This document shows positions 43,539 to 51,142 of a stretch of DNA of 64,000 nt, piece by piece. The stretch is from Rhodocyclaceae bacterium. GTDB taxonomy: Bacteria; Pseudomonadota; Gammaproteobacteria; Burkholderiales; Rhodocyclaceae. How positions within the stretch are numbered: the stretch's first letter is position 1; each line of letters starts with the position of its first letter. Both the position numbers and the translations under genes were made by a program. The DNA is taken from NCBI GenBank assembly GCA_016721505.1, contig JADKHX010000001.1, forward strand, positions 372,001 through 436,000. The letters are read 5' to 3'. Below the pieces are notes generated by a model. The model searched no databases. It saw only the letters and a program-made list of their open reading frames with translations, and was not told where the DNA came from.

Positions 43539-43655
43539 ATTGGCGCATTGTTTCGTGCGATTCAAGTCTCGAAACCGTCGCTTGGTCGCTCAAGTCTTCC
43601 GTGACAACATGACATGCGCTAAAAATGCAACATCAAATACTTGAGGAGATCCCAA

Positions 43656-44396
43656 ATGAACATCAGCGCTTCTACCCCTCGCAGCGCCATTGCACTGATC
43701 GCCACCGTAGCAGCGGTACTTTGGTCGGCGCCCGGCGTTGCTGCGGCCACCATGCAGGAAACCCGCGCCGTCAGCGGATCAATCAACTCGGTACGCCTCG
43801 TAGGACCAATCGACTTGTCCATCAGCCAGGGTGAGACGCGCGGTGTAATGCTTGAGGGCAACGCTGACGACCTGGCCAAGGTTCGGGTCGAAGTCAGCAG
43901 TGGCGAAATGACCGTGCGTTTCGAGCAAGGTGCGACGGGATGGGTAAGCATCGGATCGCATCGCGCGCCAAGGGCGACGGTTGCGTTGCCGGAACTTCGT
44001 AAGGTAGCAGTGGTCGGTTCGGGTGATGTGACGATGTCACCATTCGTGCTTAATGAGGGAAAGCTTGAGATCGAAGTCACTGGATCGGGCGATGTCAAAC
44101 TATCCAGCCTGAAGGCGAAATCGCTTTCAGTAAATATTCGCGGCAGCGGCGACGTTGCGGCTAGTGGTCAGGTTGGTGCTCAGAACATCGCGATTGCCGG
44201 CTCGGGTGATTACGCCGGCAACGACCTGCAAAGTCAAACCTCTGCGATCTCGATCAAAGGTTCGGGAGATGCGGCGGTCTGGGCTACCGAAACACTTGCG
44301 GTGAGTATTGCTGGGAGCGGTGACGTGTCGTATCGAGGGCAACCAAAACTGTCGCAGTCAATCGCTGGTTCCGGCGAGGTCCATCAAGTTCGTTAA
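43656..44396 (+). CDS. DUF2807 (auto-transporter-like) periplasmic protein
   Basis: 246 residues from ATG 43656 with GAGGAGATCCC upstream. A Sec signal peptide (ALIATVAAVLWSAPGVAAA) precedes a repetitive beta fold with repeated GSGDV/GSGDY motifs (GSGDVTMSP, GSGDVKLSS, GSGDVAAS, GSGDYAG, GSGDAAVW, GSGDVSYR), the right-handed beta-helix of DUF2807 head-GIN proteins. Function is unknown. The stop TAA coincides with the start of a MITE-like element. Confidence 0.82.
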   Translation: MNISASTPRSAIALIATVAAVLWSAPGVAAATMQETRAVSGSINSVRLVGPIDLSISQGETRGVMLEGNADDLAKVRVEVSSGEMTVRFEQGATGWVSIGSHRAPRATVALPELRKVAVVGSGDVTMSPFVLNEGKLEIEVTGSGDVKLSSLKAKSLSVNIRGSGDVAASGQVGAQNIAIAGSGDYAGNDLQSQTSAISIKGSGDAAVWATETLAVSIAGSGDVSYRGQPKLSQSIAGSGEVHQVR

Positions 44397-44633
44397 ACCT
44401 AGAAACCTCAGTTGGACGCGCCCGAGTGTGCGACTGGCGAGGCGGCTGGCAAGACGCGAGGAGAACGCAGGCTCCACCCCTGCTACGACGAGCAACGAAG
44501 TCAGGCGTCGCGCCGGTCGTTCAATCGGGTGCGTAGCGTGCTCACCCAATAGTTGAGCGGCTTTGATTGCTCGAAGGTCAGTGAACATGAAGGATCCCGA
44601 TTGAAAACAAGCGGTCAACTGAGGTTTCTAGGT
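44397..44633. mobile_element. MITE-like element with 18-bp terminal inverted repeats
   Basis: 237 bp bounded by perfect inverted repeats ACCTAGAAACCTCAGTTG (44397-44414) and its complement (44616-44633), flanked on both sides by TAA, consistent with a 3-bp target duplication. There is no transposase gene inside; the inner sequence has no convincing open frame. The left TAA is also the stop codon of the DUF2807 gene. A GC-rich core with a GCAGG/CCTGC stem is present but does not form a tRNA. The parent transposase is not in the window. Confidence 0.7.
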
Positions 44634-44674
44634 TAAAGCCACGATTTATCCTTGCAGCGCGACGGGTCTCTCAA

Positions 44675-45118
44675 TTACGCAAGCGCCGCACGGCGCTTGC
44701 GTTTGGCGTCGGCAACAATCTCTTGCCGGATAACTTTTAACTCCCCAAGCGTCCTGACAATATGCTCACGCCGCGCTTCAAGCTCGCCCATCGCTTCATC
44801 AATTCGCGCCAGTAGGTATTCAGTTTGCGCAGCCTTGCCCTGACCGCGCTCGCCGTACAAATCCAGAATGTGCTTGACCTCGGCCAGCGACATGCCCATG
44901 GCTTTGCCACGCTGAATTAGTGACAAACGAGTGCAATCGCGACGCGTGTAGGCTCGGCCACCATTGATGCGGCGGGGCTTGAGTAAGCCCTTGTCTTCGT
45001 AAAAGCGAATGGCGCGCGCGGAGAGGCCGCTCTCGGCGGCTAACTCGGTAATCCCGAAGTAACTCGCCTCTTCCTGTGTTCGATGAGAGGCGACGTAATC
45101 GCGCGCGGCTTGAGTCAA
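44675..45118 (-). CDS. MerR family transcriptional regulator (LiuR/AtuR-like)
   Basis: 147 residues from TTG 45118, three bases after the SCP2 stop. N-terminal MerR winged helix (YFGITELAAESGLSARAIRFYEDKGLLKPRRINGGRAYTRRD), then a dimerisation coiled coil (LLARIDEAMGELEARREHIVRTLGELKVIRQEI). No Cys metal-binding loop, so a CoA-ester or organic effector is expected, as in LiuR-type regulators of branched-chain acyl-CoA catabolism. It lies next to the catabolic operon and the operator at 45522-45539, so autoregulation and operon control are likely. Confidence 0.88.
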   Translation of the reverse strand: MTQAARDYVASHRTQEEASYFGITELAAESGLSARAIRFYEDKGLLKPRRINGGRAYTRRDCTRLSLIQRGKAMGMSLAEVKHILDLYGERGQGKAAQTEYLLARIDEAMGELEARREHIVRTLGELKVIRQEIVADAKRKRRAALA

Positions 45119-45121
45119 AAC

Positions 45122-45418
45122 TTAGACCACGCGGTTTAGCCGCATGGCAACGCTCATATCGCCTGAAACGACGAAGCGCCCGGTCATGAAGCCGGTAACC
45201 GGTTCCAACTCGCCGGTCAGCAGCGCGGTCAGATTTTCCAGCGTGATGGCGACCGTGCATTCGGTATCTCGGTTGTTGTTGTCGACCGTATTCGGCGTTG
45301 ACTTGCCGTCAATTACCACCACGCCATCGGCGCCGCAGTCAAATTTCAAGGTTGCCGCGAGGCCGCTGTCGGCGCCGACTTTCTGGGTCAAGGTACTGGT
45401 GCATTCTGCTAAGTTCAT
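45122..45418 (-). CDS. SCP2 sterol-binding domain protein
   Basis: 98 residues from ATG 45418 with GAAAGGGTTCC upstream. An SCP2-like lipid-binding fold: LKFDCGADGVVVIDGKST, DTECTVAITLENLTALLTGELEP, GRFVVSGDMSVAMRLNRVV. Such domains bind acyl-CoA or hydrophobic ligands and are often found near acyl-CoA catabolic genes; here it would carry or buffer a substrate of the neighbouring pathway. Divergent from the SDR gene; co-transcribed with the MerR gene. Confidence 0.88.
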   Translation of the reverse strand: MNLAECTSTLTQKVGADSGLAATLKFDCGADGVVVIDGKSTPNTVDNNNRDTECTVAITLENLTALLTGELEPVTGFMTGRFVVSGDMSVAMRLNRVV

Positions 45419-45521
45419 TGGAACCCTTTCACTGAATTGAGATTGAAAGACTTGGAACAAGGCGCAATCCTAGCTGTCCGTTTTTCGAATATCAAGCAAA
45501 ATTTTACGTATGCGGCCATCT

Positions 45522-45551
45522 GTTGACCTATACGTCAACCTACCGTACTAT
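45522..45551 (+). promoter_or_regulatory. MerR-type operator and promoter for the acyl-CoA cluster
   Basis: GTTGACCTATACGTCAAC (45522-45539) is an inverted repeat GTTGAC-N6-GTCAAC. Its left arm provides a -35-like TTGACC (45523-45528), and TACTAT (45546-45551) fits a -10 at a 17-base spacing. Dyad symmetry between the -35 and -10 is the usual MerR-family layout. It lies about 60 bases upstream of the SDR gene, in the divergent gap shared with SCP2/MerR. The regulator assignment is inferred from the neighbouring MerR gene. Confidence 0.6.
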
Positions 45552-45608
45552 TTGCGCCTGAATTTGAACTCAACCGACTCGCCGATCCGGCGATGGAAGC
45601 GATTGCCA

Positions 45609-46505
45609 ATGTCTGACACCAATGACCAAGTTACCCCTTCTACTTACGCTAGCGTGCTGCGGGCAGGGCTTTTTTCCGACCAGGTGATTTGGGTTACCGG
45701 CGGCGGCAGCGGCATCGGTCGCTGCGTCGCCCATGAGTTAGCCTCGCTTGGCGCGACGGTCATCCTTAGTGGCCGTACACAAGCCAAGCTGGATAAAGTC
45801 GCCGCAGAGATTGCCGACGACGGCGGTCGTGCCGACACTATCGCCTTTGACATTCGTGATGAAGAAGCCGTTAAGGCCGGAGTCAAATCGATTGTCGATC
45901 GCCACGGTCGCATCCATGGTCTGGTGAACAACGCTGGCGGGCAATTCCCGGCGCCCTTAATGGCGATTAACAAGCGCGGATTTGACGCGGTCGTCGCCAA
46001 CAATTTGACCGGCGGTTTTTTGATGATGCGTGAAATCTATTTGCAGAGTATGCAAAGTCACGGCGGCTCAATTGTCAATATGACTGCCGATTTCCGCAAT
46101 GGTATGCCGGGGATGGGGCACTCTGGTGCCGCGCGGGCCGGGATGAGCAATCTCACTGCCACCGCCGCCTACGAATGGGGGCACGCTGCTGTGCGCGTTA
46201 ACGCGGTCGCGCCGGGCTGGATTGCCTCATCGGGCATGGACACCTACGAAGGTGCAATGAAGACCTTTATCCCGAAGCTAAAGAATCACGTCCCGCTCGG
46301 GCGCATGGCCACCGAAGCCGAGGTTAGTGCAGTGATCTGCTTCCTGCTCTCGCCCGGGGCTGCATTTGTGACCGGCATTACTGTCCAGATTGACGGTGCC
46401 GCGTCCTTGGGTAGCGCGATTTTTCCCCGCGCGCCAGTGACACGGTCGCAGCCCTTCAATGGCTTTCATCGGGCCGTTTTGCCTGACGTGTTGAAAGACA
46501 GCTGA
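45609..46505 (+). CDS. SDR oxidoreductase, trans-2-enoyl-CoA reductase (PECR)-like
   Basis: 298 residues from ATG 45609. Rossmann motif TGGGSGIG and NNAGG identify a short-chain dehydrogenase. The usual YxxxK catalytic pair is replaced in the segment HSGAARAGMSNLT, which is also seen in the peroxisomal trans-2-enoyl-CoA reductase and related dienoyl-CoA reductases (HSGAARAGV). It therefore probably acts on an acyl-CoA double bond rather than on a simple alcohol. First gene of the catabolic operon behind the MerR-type promoter; the next gene starts 2 bases after its stop. Confidence 0.85.
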   Translation: MSDTNDQVTPSTYASVLRAGLFSDQVIWVTGGGSGIGRCVAHELASLGATVILSGRTQAKLDKVAAEIADDGGRADTIAFDIRDEEAVKAGVKSIVDRHGRIHGLVNNAGGQFPAPLMAINKRGFDAVVANNLTGGFLMMREIYLQSMQSHGGSIVNMTADFRNGMPGMGHSGAARAGMSNLTATAAYEWGHAAVRVNAVAPGWIASSGMDTYEGAMKTFIPKLKNHVPLGRMATEAEVSAVICFLLSPGAAFVTGITVQIDGAASLGSAIFPRAPVTRSQPFNGFHRAVLPDVLKDS

Positions 46506-46507
46506 TC

Positions 46508-48118
46508 ATGCCGCGACTCGTTTCCCGCATTAACCCGCGCGCCGAGAGCTTCGTTGCTAATGTTGCCCGGATGAGCGAGCGACTCGCCGAAGTGCGCGCA
46601 CTCGAACAAAAGGTTCGCGACGAGTCGTCGAGCAAACGCGACAAGTTCGAAAAGCGCAACGCCTTGCTGCCGCGCGAACGCATCGCTCAATTGATTGATC
46701 GCGGCAGTGACTTTCTCGAAATTTCCAGTTTGGCCGGTCTCGGCATGCACGATGACGATGGCAAGAAGGCGGTCCTTGGCGGCGGCTTGATCGTTGGCAT
46801 CGGCGTGGTTGCCGGCAAGCGCTGCATGATTTCTGCCAGCGACAGCGCCATCAAAGGCGGCACGATTGCGCCGATGGGACTAAAGAAAGGGCTACGCGTC
46901 CAGGAGATGGCGCGCGAAAATAAATTACCGCTGGTGTCGTTGGTCGAAAGCGGCGGCGCAAACCTGATGTATCAAGCGGAAATTTTCGTCGATGGCGGCC
47001 GCACTTTTGCCAATCAAGCGCGCTTGTCTGCTGCCGGAATTCCGCAAGTCACCGTGGTGCTCGGCCCGTCAACGGCTGGTGGCGCTTATCTGCCCGGCCT
47101 GTCCGACTACGTGATTTTGGTGCGTGGCCGGTCGAGTATTTACCTCGCCGGCCCACCGCTAGTCAAAGCGGCAATGGGTGAAGATGTTGACGAGGAAACG
47201 CTAGGCGGTGCAGAAACCCATGCGACCGTGACCGGACTCGGCGAGTACCTTTGCGAAGATGATGCACACGCCATCGCCATGGCGCGCGAAGTGTTGGATA
47301 AGCTGAAGTGGAACGGCGTGCTACCAGCACCAACTGGCGAGTCGCCAAAATACTCACCTGACGAACTACTAGGCGTTGTTCCGGCAGACGACCGCGAGCC
47401 CTACGATGTGCGCGAAGTTATCGCCCGGATTGTCGACACCTCGGACTTCCTTGAATTCAAAGTGGACTACGCAGCCGATATTGTTTGCGGGCATGCGCGA
47501 ATCAACGGCCATCACGTTGGCATTCTTGGTAACAACGGCCCGATCCAACCCAACGGCTCGACCAAGGCGGCGCAGTTCATTCAGCTGTGCGACCAAAGCA
47601 ACACGCCGCTGGTCTTTCTGCAAAACACCACAGGCTATATGGTCGGCAGCGCTGCCGAACGCGCCGGTGCCATCAAGCACGGCTCAAAGATGATTCAAGC
47701 GGTTGCCAATGCCCGTGTGCCAAAGCTGACTATCGTCCTGGGTGGCTCCTACGGCGCAGGCAATTACGGTATGTGCGGACGCGGCTTCGACCCGCGCTTT
47801 ATCTTCGCCTGGCCATCAGCGCGCACTGCGGTGATGGGTGCCGCACAAGCCGCCAAAGTCATGGACATTGTGGGTCGCGCCAAGCTTGAACGCGCTGGTC
47901 ACGCAGTCAATGACGACGCACTGAAAGCCATGTCTGATGGACTGCGCTTGCGCCTTGAAAAGGAATCGACAGCTTTGTTCGGGACGGCAAGATTGTGGGA
48001 CGACGGCATCATCGATCCACGCGACACCCGCACGGTGCTTGCGTTGTGTCTGGCGATTTGCGCTGAGGCCGAGCAACGCACGCTACATCCAAATACTTTT
48101 GGCGTTGGACGTTTTTAA
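46508..48118 (+). CDS. Acyl-CoA carboxylase carboxyltransferase (beta) subunit, geranyl/methylcrotonyl-CoA type
   Basis: 536 residues. Carboxyltransferase subunit that transfers CO2 from biotin to an acyl-CoA gamma carbon. Two crotonase-fold halves: LVESGGANLMYQAEIFVDGGRTFANQARLSAAGIPQVTVV, STAGGAYLPGLSDYVILV and, in the second half, GNNGPIQPNGSTKAAQFIQLCDQ, GSYGAGNYGMCGRGF. These details resemble AtuC (geranyl-CoA carboxylase) more than propionyl-CoA carboxylase, but MCC beta cannot be excluded. Residues ~268-277 between the two halves are a repeat copy (NGVLPAPTGE). Partner of the biotin subunit at 51143. Confidence 0.85.
   Translation: MPRLVSRINPRAESFVANVARMSERLAEVRALEQKVRDESSSKRDKFEKRNALLPRERIAQLIDRGSDFLEISSLAGLGMHDDDGKKAVLGGGLIVGIGVVAGKRCMISASDSAIKGGTIAPMGLKKGLRVQEMARENKLPLVSLVESGGANLMYQAEIFVDGGRTFANQARLSAAGIPQVTVVLGPSTAGGAYLPGLSDYVILVRGRSSIYLAGPPLVKAAMGEDVDEETLGGAETHATVTGLGEYLCEDDAHAIAMAREVLDKLKWNGVLPAPTGESPKYSPDELLGVVPADDREPYDVREVIARIVDTSDFLEFKVDYAADIVCGHARINGHHVGILGNNGPIQPNGSTKAAQFIQLCDQSNTPLVFLQNTTGYMVGSAAERAGAIKHGSKMIQAVANARVPKLTIVLGGSYGAGNYGMCGRGFDPRFIFAWPSARTAVMGAAQAAKVMDIVGRAKLERAGHAVNDDALKAMSDGLRLRLEKESTALFGTARLWDDGIIDPRDTRTVLALCLAICAEAEQRTLHPNTFGVGRF
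47312..47340 (-). repeat. Dispersed ~27-bp repeat, copy 9
   Basis: Reverse-orientation copy (GGCGTGCTACCAGCACCAACTGG split by two changes), read as GVLPAPTGE in the interdomain linker of the carboxyltransferase. Confidence 0.82.
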
Positions 48119-48143
48119 CCATTTATTGCGAGAGGATTCACCA

Positions 48144-49301
48144 ATGCAATTCACCACCGAACACAAACAGCTGGCCGAAACCGTGAAGCGCTTTGTCAAA
48201 GAAGAAATCAACCCGCATGTGGATGAGTGGGAAAAGGCCGAGCAGTTTCCTTCGCATGAAGTGTTCAAAAAAATGGGTAATCTTGGATTGCTCGGAGTCA
48301 AATATCCCGAAGCCTATGGCGGCTTGGGCTTGGATTTTTCCTATTCGATGGTCGTTGCCGAAGCCTTGGGCGATGTCGCATGCGGCGGCATACCGATGGC
48401 GATTGGCGTGCAGACCGACATGTGTACACCGGCTCTGGCACGCTTTGGTTCCGACGAACTAAAGCGCAATTTTCTCGCTCCGGCCATTGCCGGCGACATG
48501 GTTGGTTGCATCGGCGTCAGCGAAGTTGGTGGCGGCTCGGACGTCGCCGCGATCAAGACGCATGCGCGCCGTGATGGCGATGATTTCATCATCAACGGTG
48601 GCAAGATGTGGATCACCAATGGCATGATGGCCGACTGGTGCTGCCTGCTGGTCAACACCTCGCAAGGCGCGCCGCATAAGAACAAATCACTGATCATGGT
48701 GCCGATGGACAGCAAGGGAATCAGCCGTCAGAAGATTCACAAAATCGGCATGCATTCATCGGATACCGCACAATTGTTTTTTGACGATGTGCGTGTTCCG
48801 GTCAGAAACGTCATCGGCCAGGAAGGTATGGGCTTTACTTTGCAAATGCTGCAGTTTCAGGAAGAGCGACTGTATGGTGCGGCAGGTTCGCTGCAATCGA
48901 TGGACAACTTGATCGACGAAACCATTGCCTACACCCGCGAGCGCAAGGCTTTTGGCAAATCACTGCTCGACAACCAAGTGATTCACTTCCGCCTTGCCGA
49001 ACTGCGCACCGAAGTTGAAGCCTTGCGGGCGCTGGTTTATCGTGCTGTCGAAGGTTACGTCAGCGGTAAAGATGTGACCCGTCTCGCGTCGATGGCTAAA
49101 CTCAAATGCGGCCGCCTCACCCGTGAGGTCTCCGACAGTTGTCTGCAGTTTTGGGGTGGCATGGGTTACACCATCGACAATCGCATCTCACGTTCCTATC
49201 GTGACAGCCGGCTGATTTCGATTGGTGGCGGTGCCGATGAAGTAATGCTCGGCATCATCGCCAAGCTCGAAGGCACACTACCGGCCAAGGCGCTGGGATG
49301 A
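48144..49301 (+). CDS. Acyl-CoA dehydrogenase, branched-chain type
   Basis: 385 residues from ATG 48144 with AGAGGATTC upstream (an upstream frame to 47937 is spurious). FAD flavoprotein oxidising an acyl-CoA to an enoyl-CoA; it passes electrons to ETF. Motifs CIGVSEVGGGSDVAAI, KMWITNG, GKSLLDNQVIHFRLAEL. At the usual catalytic-Glu position near the C-terminus there is GGGADEVM, so the base is likely the Glu in QFQEERLYGAAGSL, as in isovaleryl- or citronellyl-CoA dehydrogenases (AtuD-like). This supports a branched substrate. Overlaps the next gene as ATGA. Confidence 0.88.
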   Translation: MQFTTEHKQLAETVKRFVKEEINPHVDEWEKAEQFPSHEVFKKMGNLGLLGVKYPEAYGGLGLDFSYSMVVAEALGDVACGGIPMAIGVQTDMCTPALARFGSDELKRNFLAPAIAGDMVGCIGVSEVGGGSDVAAIKTHARRDGDDFIINGGKMWITNGMMADWCCLLVNTSQGAPHKNKSLIMVPMDSKGISRQKIHKIGMHSSDTAQLFFDDVRVPVRNVIGQEGMGFTLQMLQFQEERLYGAAGSLQSMDNLIDETIAYTRERKAFGKSLLDNQVIHFRLAELRTEVEALRALVYRAVEGYVSGKDVTRLASMAKLKCGRLTREVSDSCLQFWGGMGYTIDNRISRSYRDSRLISIGGGADEVMLGIIAKLEGTLPAKALG

Positions 49302-50086
49302 CCAGCACGACAATTCTTGCGACACAGGCTTCGGGCGTTACGACGTTAACGCTCAATCGCCCGGAGTCGCGTAATGCAATGTCGTTGACGATGGTCGACG
49401 AATTGCTCGCGGCGCTGGCTGCGGCAGCCAATGATGGGGTTTCACGGGTCATCGTGCTGCGTGGCGCGGGTGGTCACTTTTGCTCGGGAGGCGATTTGAA
49501 AGACATGGCCGCAGCACGCAGCGGCGGATTCGCCGGCATTGCAGGCGTGAATCGGCGCTTCGGTGAATTATGTGCGGCGGTGGTTGCGTCCCCGCTCGCC
49601 ATCGTCGCCGTGCTGGAAGGCGGCGTGATGGGCGGCGGCTTCGGCTTGGCTTGTGCGGCAGATGTAGCTTTGTGCGACAGCACCGCAAATTTCCGTTTGC
49701 CGGAGACATCGCTTGGTTTGGTACCGGCGCAGATTGCGCCTTTCCTTGTCGAACGTCTTGGCTACTCGCAGGCAAAACGCCTCGCGGTGACCGGTGGGCG
49801 AATCGATGGCAAGACGGCCGAGAAAATTGGCTTGGTGCATGAATGCTTCACTGACACTGCCGCGCTAGATGCCGGCCTCGCCGCTACCGTCAAAGATATT
49901 CTTGCCTGCGCACCGCAGGCATTGGCGGCGACCAAGCAATTGGTTGCGCGCGCCCGTTTGAACACCCCAGCATCACTCATCGACGACGCGGCGAAGGCAT
50001 TTGCGACCGCAGCAACCAGTGCTGAAGGCGCCGAAGGCGTCATGGCGTTTGTCCAAAAACGCTCGGCAAGTTGGGTCGTGAAATAA
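49298..50086 (+). CDS. Enoyl-CoA hydratase, methylglutaconyl-CoA hydratase-like
   Basis: 262 residues. Crotonase fold with HFCSGGDLKDM, EGGVMGGGFGLACAADVALCD, and PETSLGLVPAQIAPFLV. Of the two Glu of classical hydratases, only the second (in PETSLGL) is seen; the first site is Gly. This pattern resembles LiuC/AtuE-type hydratases of carboxylated branched enoyl-CoAs, consistent with the carboxylase beside it. Start overlaps the dehydrogenase stop. Confidence 0.85.
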   Translation: MTSTTILATQASGVTTLTLNRPESRNAMSLTMVDELLAALAAAANDGVSRVIVLRGAGGHFCSGGDLKDMAAARSGGFAGIAGVNRRFGELCAAVVASPLAIVAVLEGGVMGGGFGLACAADVALCDSTANFRLPETSLGLVPAQIAPFLVERLGYSQAKRLAVTGGRIDGKTAEKIGLVHECFTDTAALDAGLAATVKDILACAPQALAATKQLVARARLNTPASLIDDAAKAFATAATSAEGAEGVMAFVQKRSASWVVK

Positions 50087-50136
50087 GTCAGCGCCTGAAT
50101 TAAAACAACCATCACAACGAATATCACTGCAGAAAA

Positions 50137-51117
50137 ATGAGCGCACCTTCCCGCTACCTGCCGCCCGTCCTCAAGAACATCAAGTTCCCCGTCATCGGCT
50201 CGCCGTTGTTCATCATCAGCTGTCCCAAACTGGTCATCGCGCAATGCAAAGCTGGCGTAGTCGGCTCGATGCCGGCACTCAACGCGCGCCCGGCCTCGCA
50301 GCTGGATGAATGGCTGGCGGAAATCACCGAAGCACTGGCCGCGCACGACAAGGCACATCCGGAATCACCGGCAGCGCCGTTTTCGATTAACCAGATCGTG
50401 CACAAAAGTAACGACCGACTTGATCACGACATGCAAATCTGTGCCAAGTACAAGGTGCCTATTGTGATCACTAGCCTGGGCGCGCGCGCGGACGTGAATC
50501 AAGGCGTGCACGATTGGGGCGGCATCGTGCTTCATGACGTGATCACCAATGTCTTCGCGCACAAGGCGATTGAAAAAGGCGCCGACGGTTTGATTCCAGT
50601 GGCTGCCGGCGCTGGCGGACATGCCAGTGTGAAAAGTCCGTTTGCGATGGTCGCCGAAATCCGCGAATGGTTTGGCGGCCCGATCGCATTGTCCGGCGCC
50701 ATCTCATCGGGTGGCGCGATCCTCGCGGCGCAAGCCATGGGAGCCGACTTTGCCTACATCGGCTCAGCCTTCATTGCTACCGAAGAAGCGCGGGCGGTCG
50801 AGGGTTACAAACAGATGATCACCCAGAGCAACTCCGACGACATTGTCTACAGCAACTTTTACACCGGCATCCACGGCAACTATTTGAAAGGCAGTATCAA
50901 GAACACCGGAATGGACCCTGACAATCTGCCGCAGAGCGACCCAAGCAAAATGAACTTTGCCAGCGGCGAAGGCGCCAGTGCGGCGAAGGTTTGGAAGGAC
51001 ATTTGGGGTTGCGGACAAGGCATCGGCGCGCTTCGCGAAGTGCTACCAACCGCCGAACTGGTTGCGCGATTCAAGCGTGAATACGAAGAAGCCAGGGCGA
51101 GCATTTGCGCCCGCTGA
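50137..51117 (+). CDS. Nitronate monooxygenase / 2-nitropropane dioxygenase-like flavoprotein
   Basis: 326 residues. FMN TIM-barrel: FPVIGSPLFIISCPKLVIAQCKAGVVGSMPALNARP, GAGGHASVK (catalytic His and flavin contacts), SGAISSGGAILAAQAMGADFAYIGSAFIAT. The family oxidises nitronates, but many members in catabolic operons have unknown roles; a flavin-dependent enoyl reductase is a possible alternative. Its place between the hydratase and the biotin subunit suggests a role in the same pathway. Confidence 0.85.
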   Translation: MSAPSRYLPPVLKNIKFPVIGSPLFIISCPKLVIAQCKAGVVGSMPALNARPASQLDEWLAEITEALAAHDKAHPESPAAPFSINQIVHKSNDRLDHDMQICAKYKVPIVITSLGARADVNQGVHDWGGIVLHDVITNVFAHKAIEKGADGLIPVAAGAGGHASVKSPFAMVAEIREWFGGPIALSGAISSGGAILAAQAMGADFAYIGSAFIATEEARAVEGYKQMITQSNSDDIVYSNFYTGIHGNYLKGSIKNTGMDPDNLPQSDPSKMNFASGEGASAAKVWKDIWGCGQGIGALREVLPTAELVARFKREYEEARASICAR

Positions 51118-51142
51118 ATAGCCCACTAAATCGGACTCGAGC

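Noticed and set aside
44166..44185. GGTTGGTGCTCAGAAC in the DUF2807 gene as a repeat copy
   Set aside because: Short partial match within a repetitive GSGD gene; likely chance.
44397..44633. tRNA-like stem GCAGG/CCTGC inside the MITE-like element
   Set aside because: Only a T-arm-like stem; no acceptor, D or anticodon arms.
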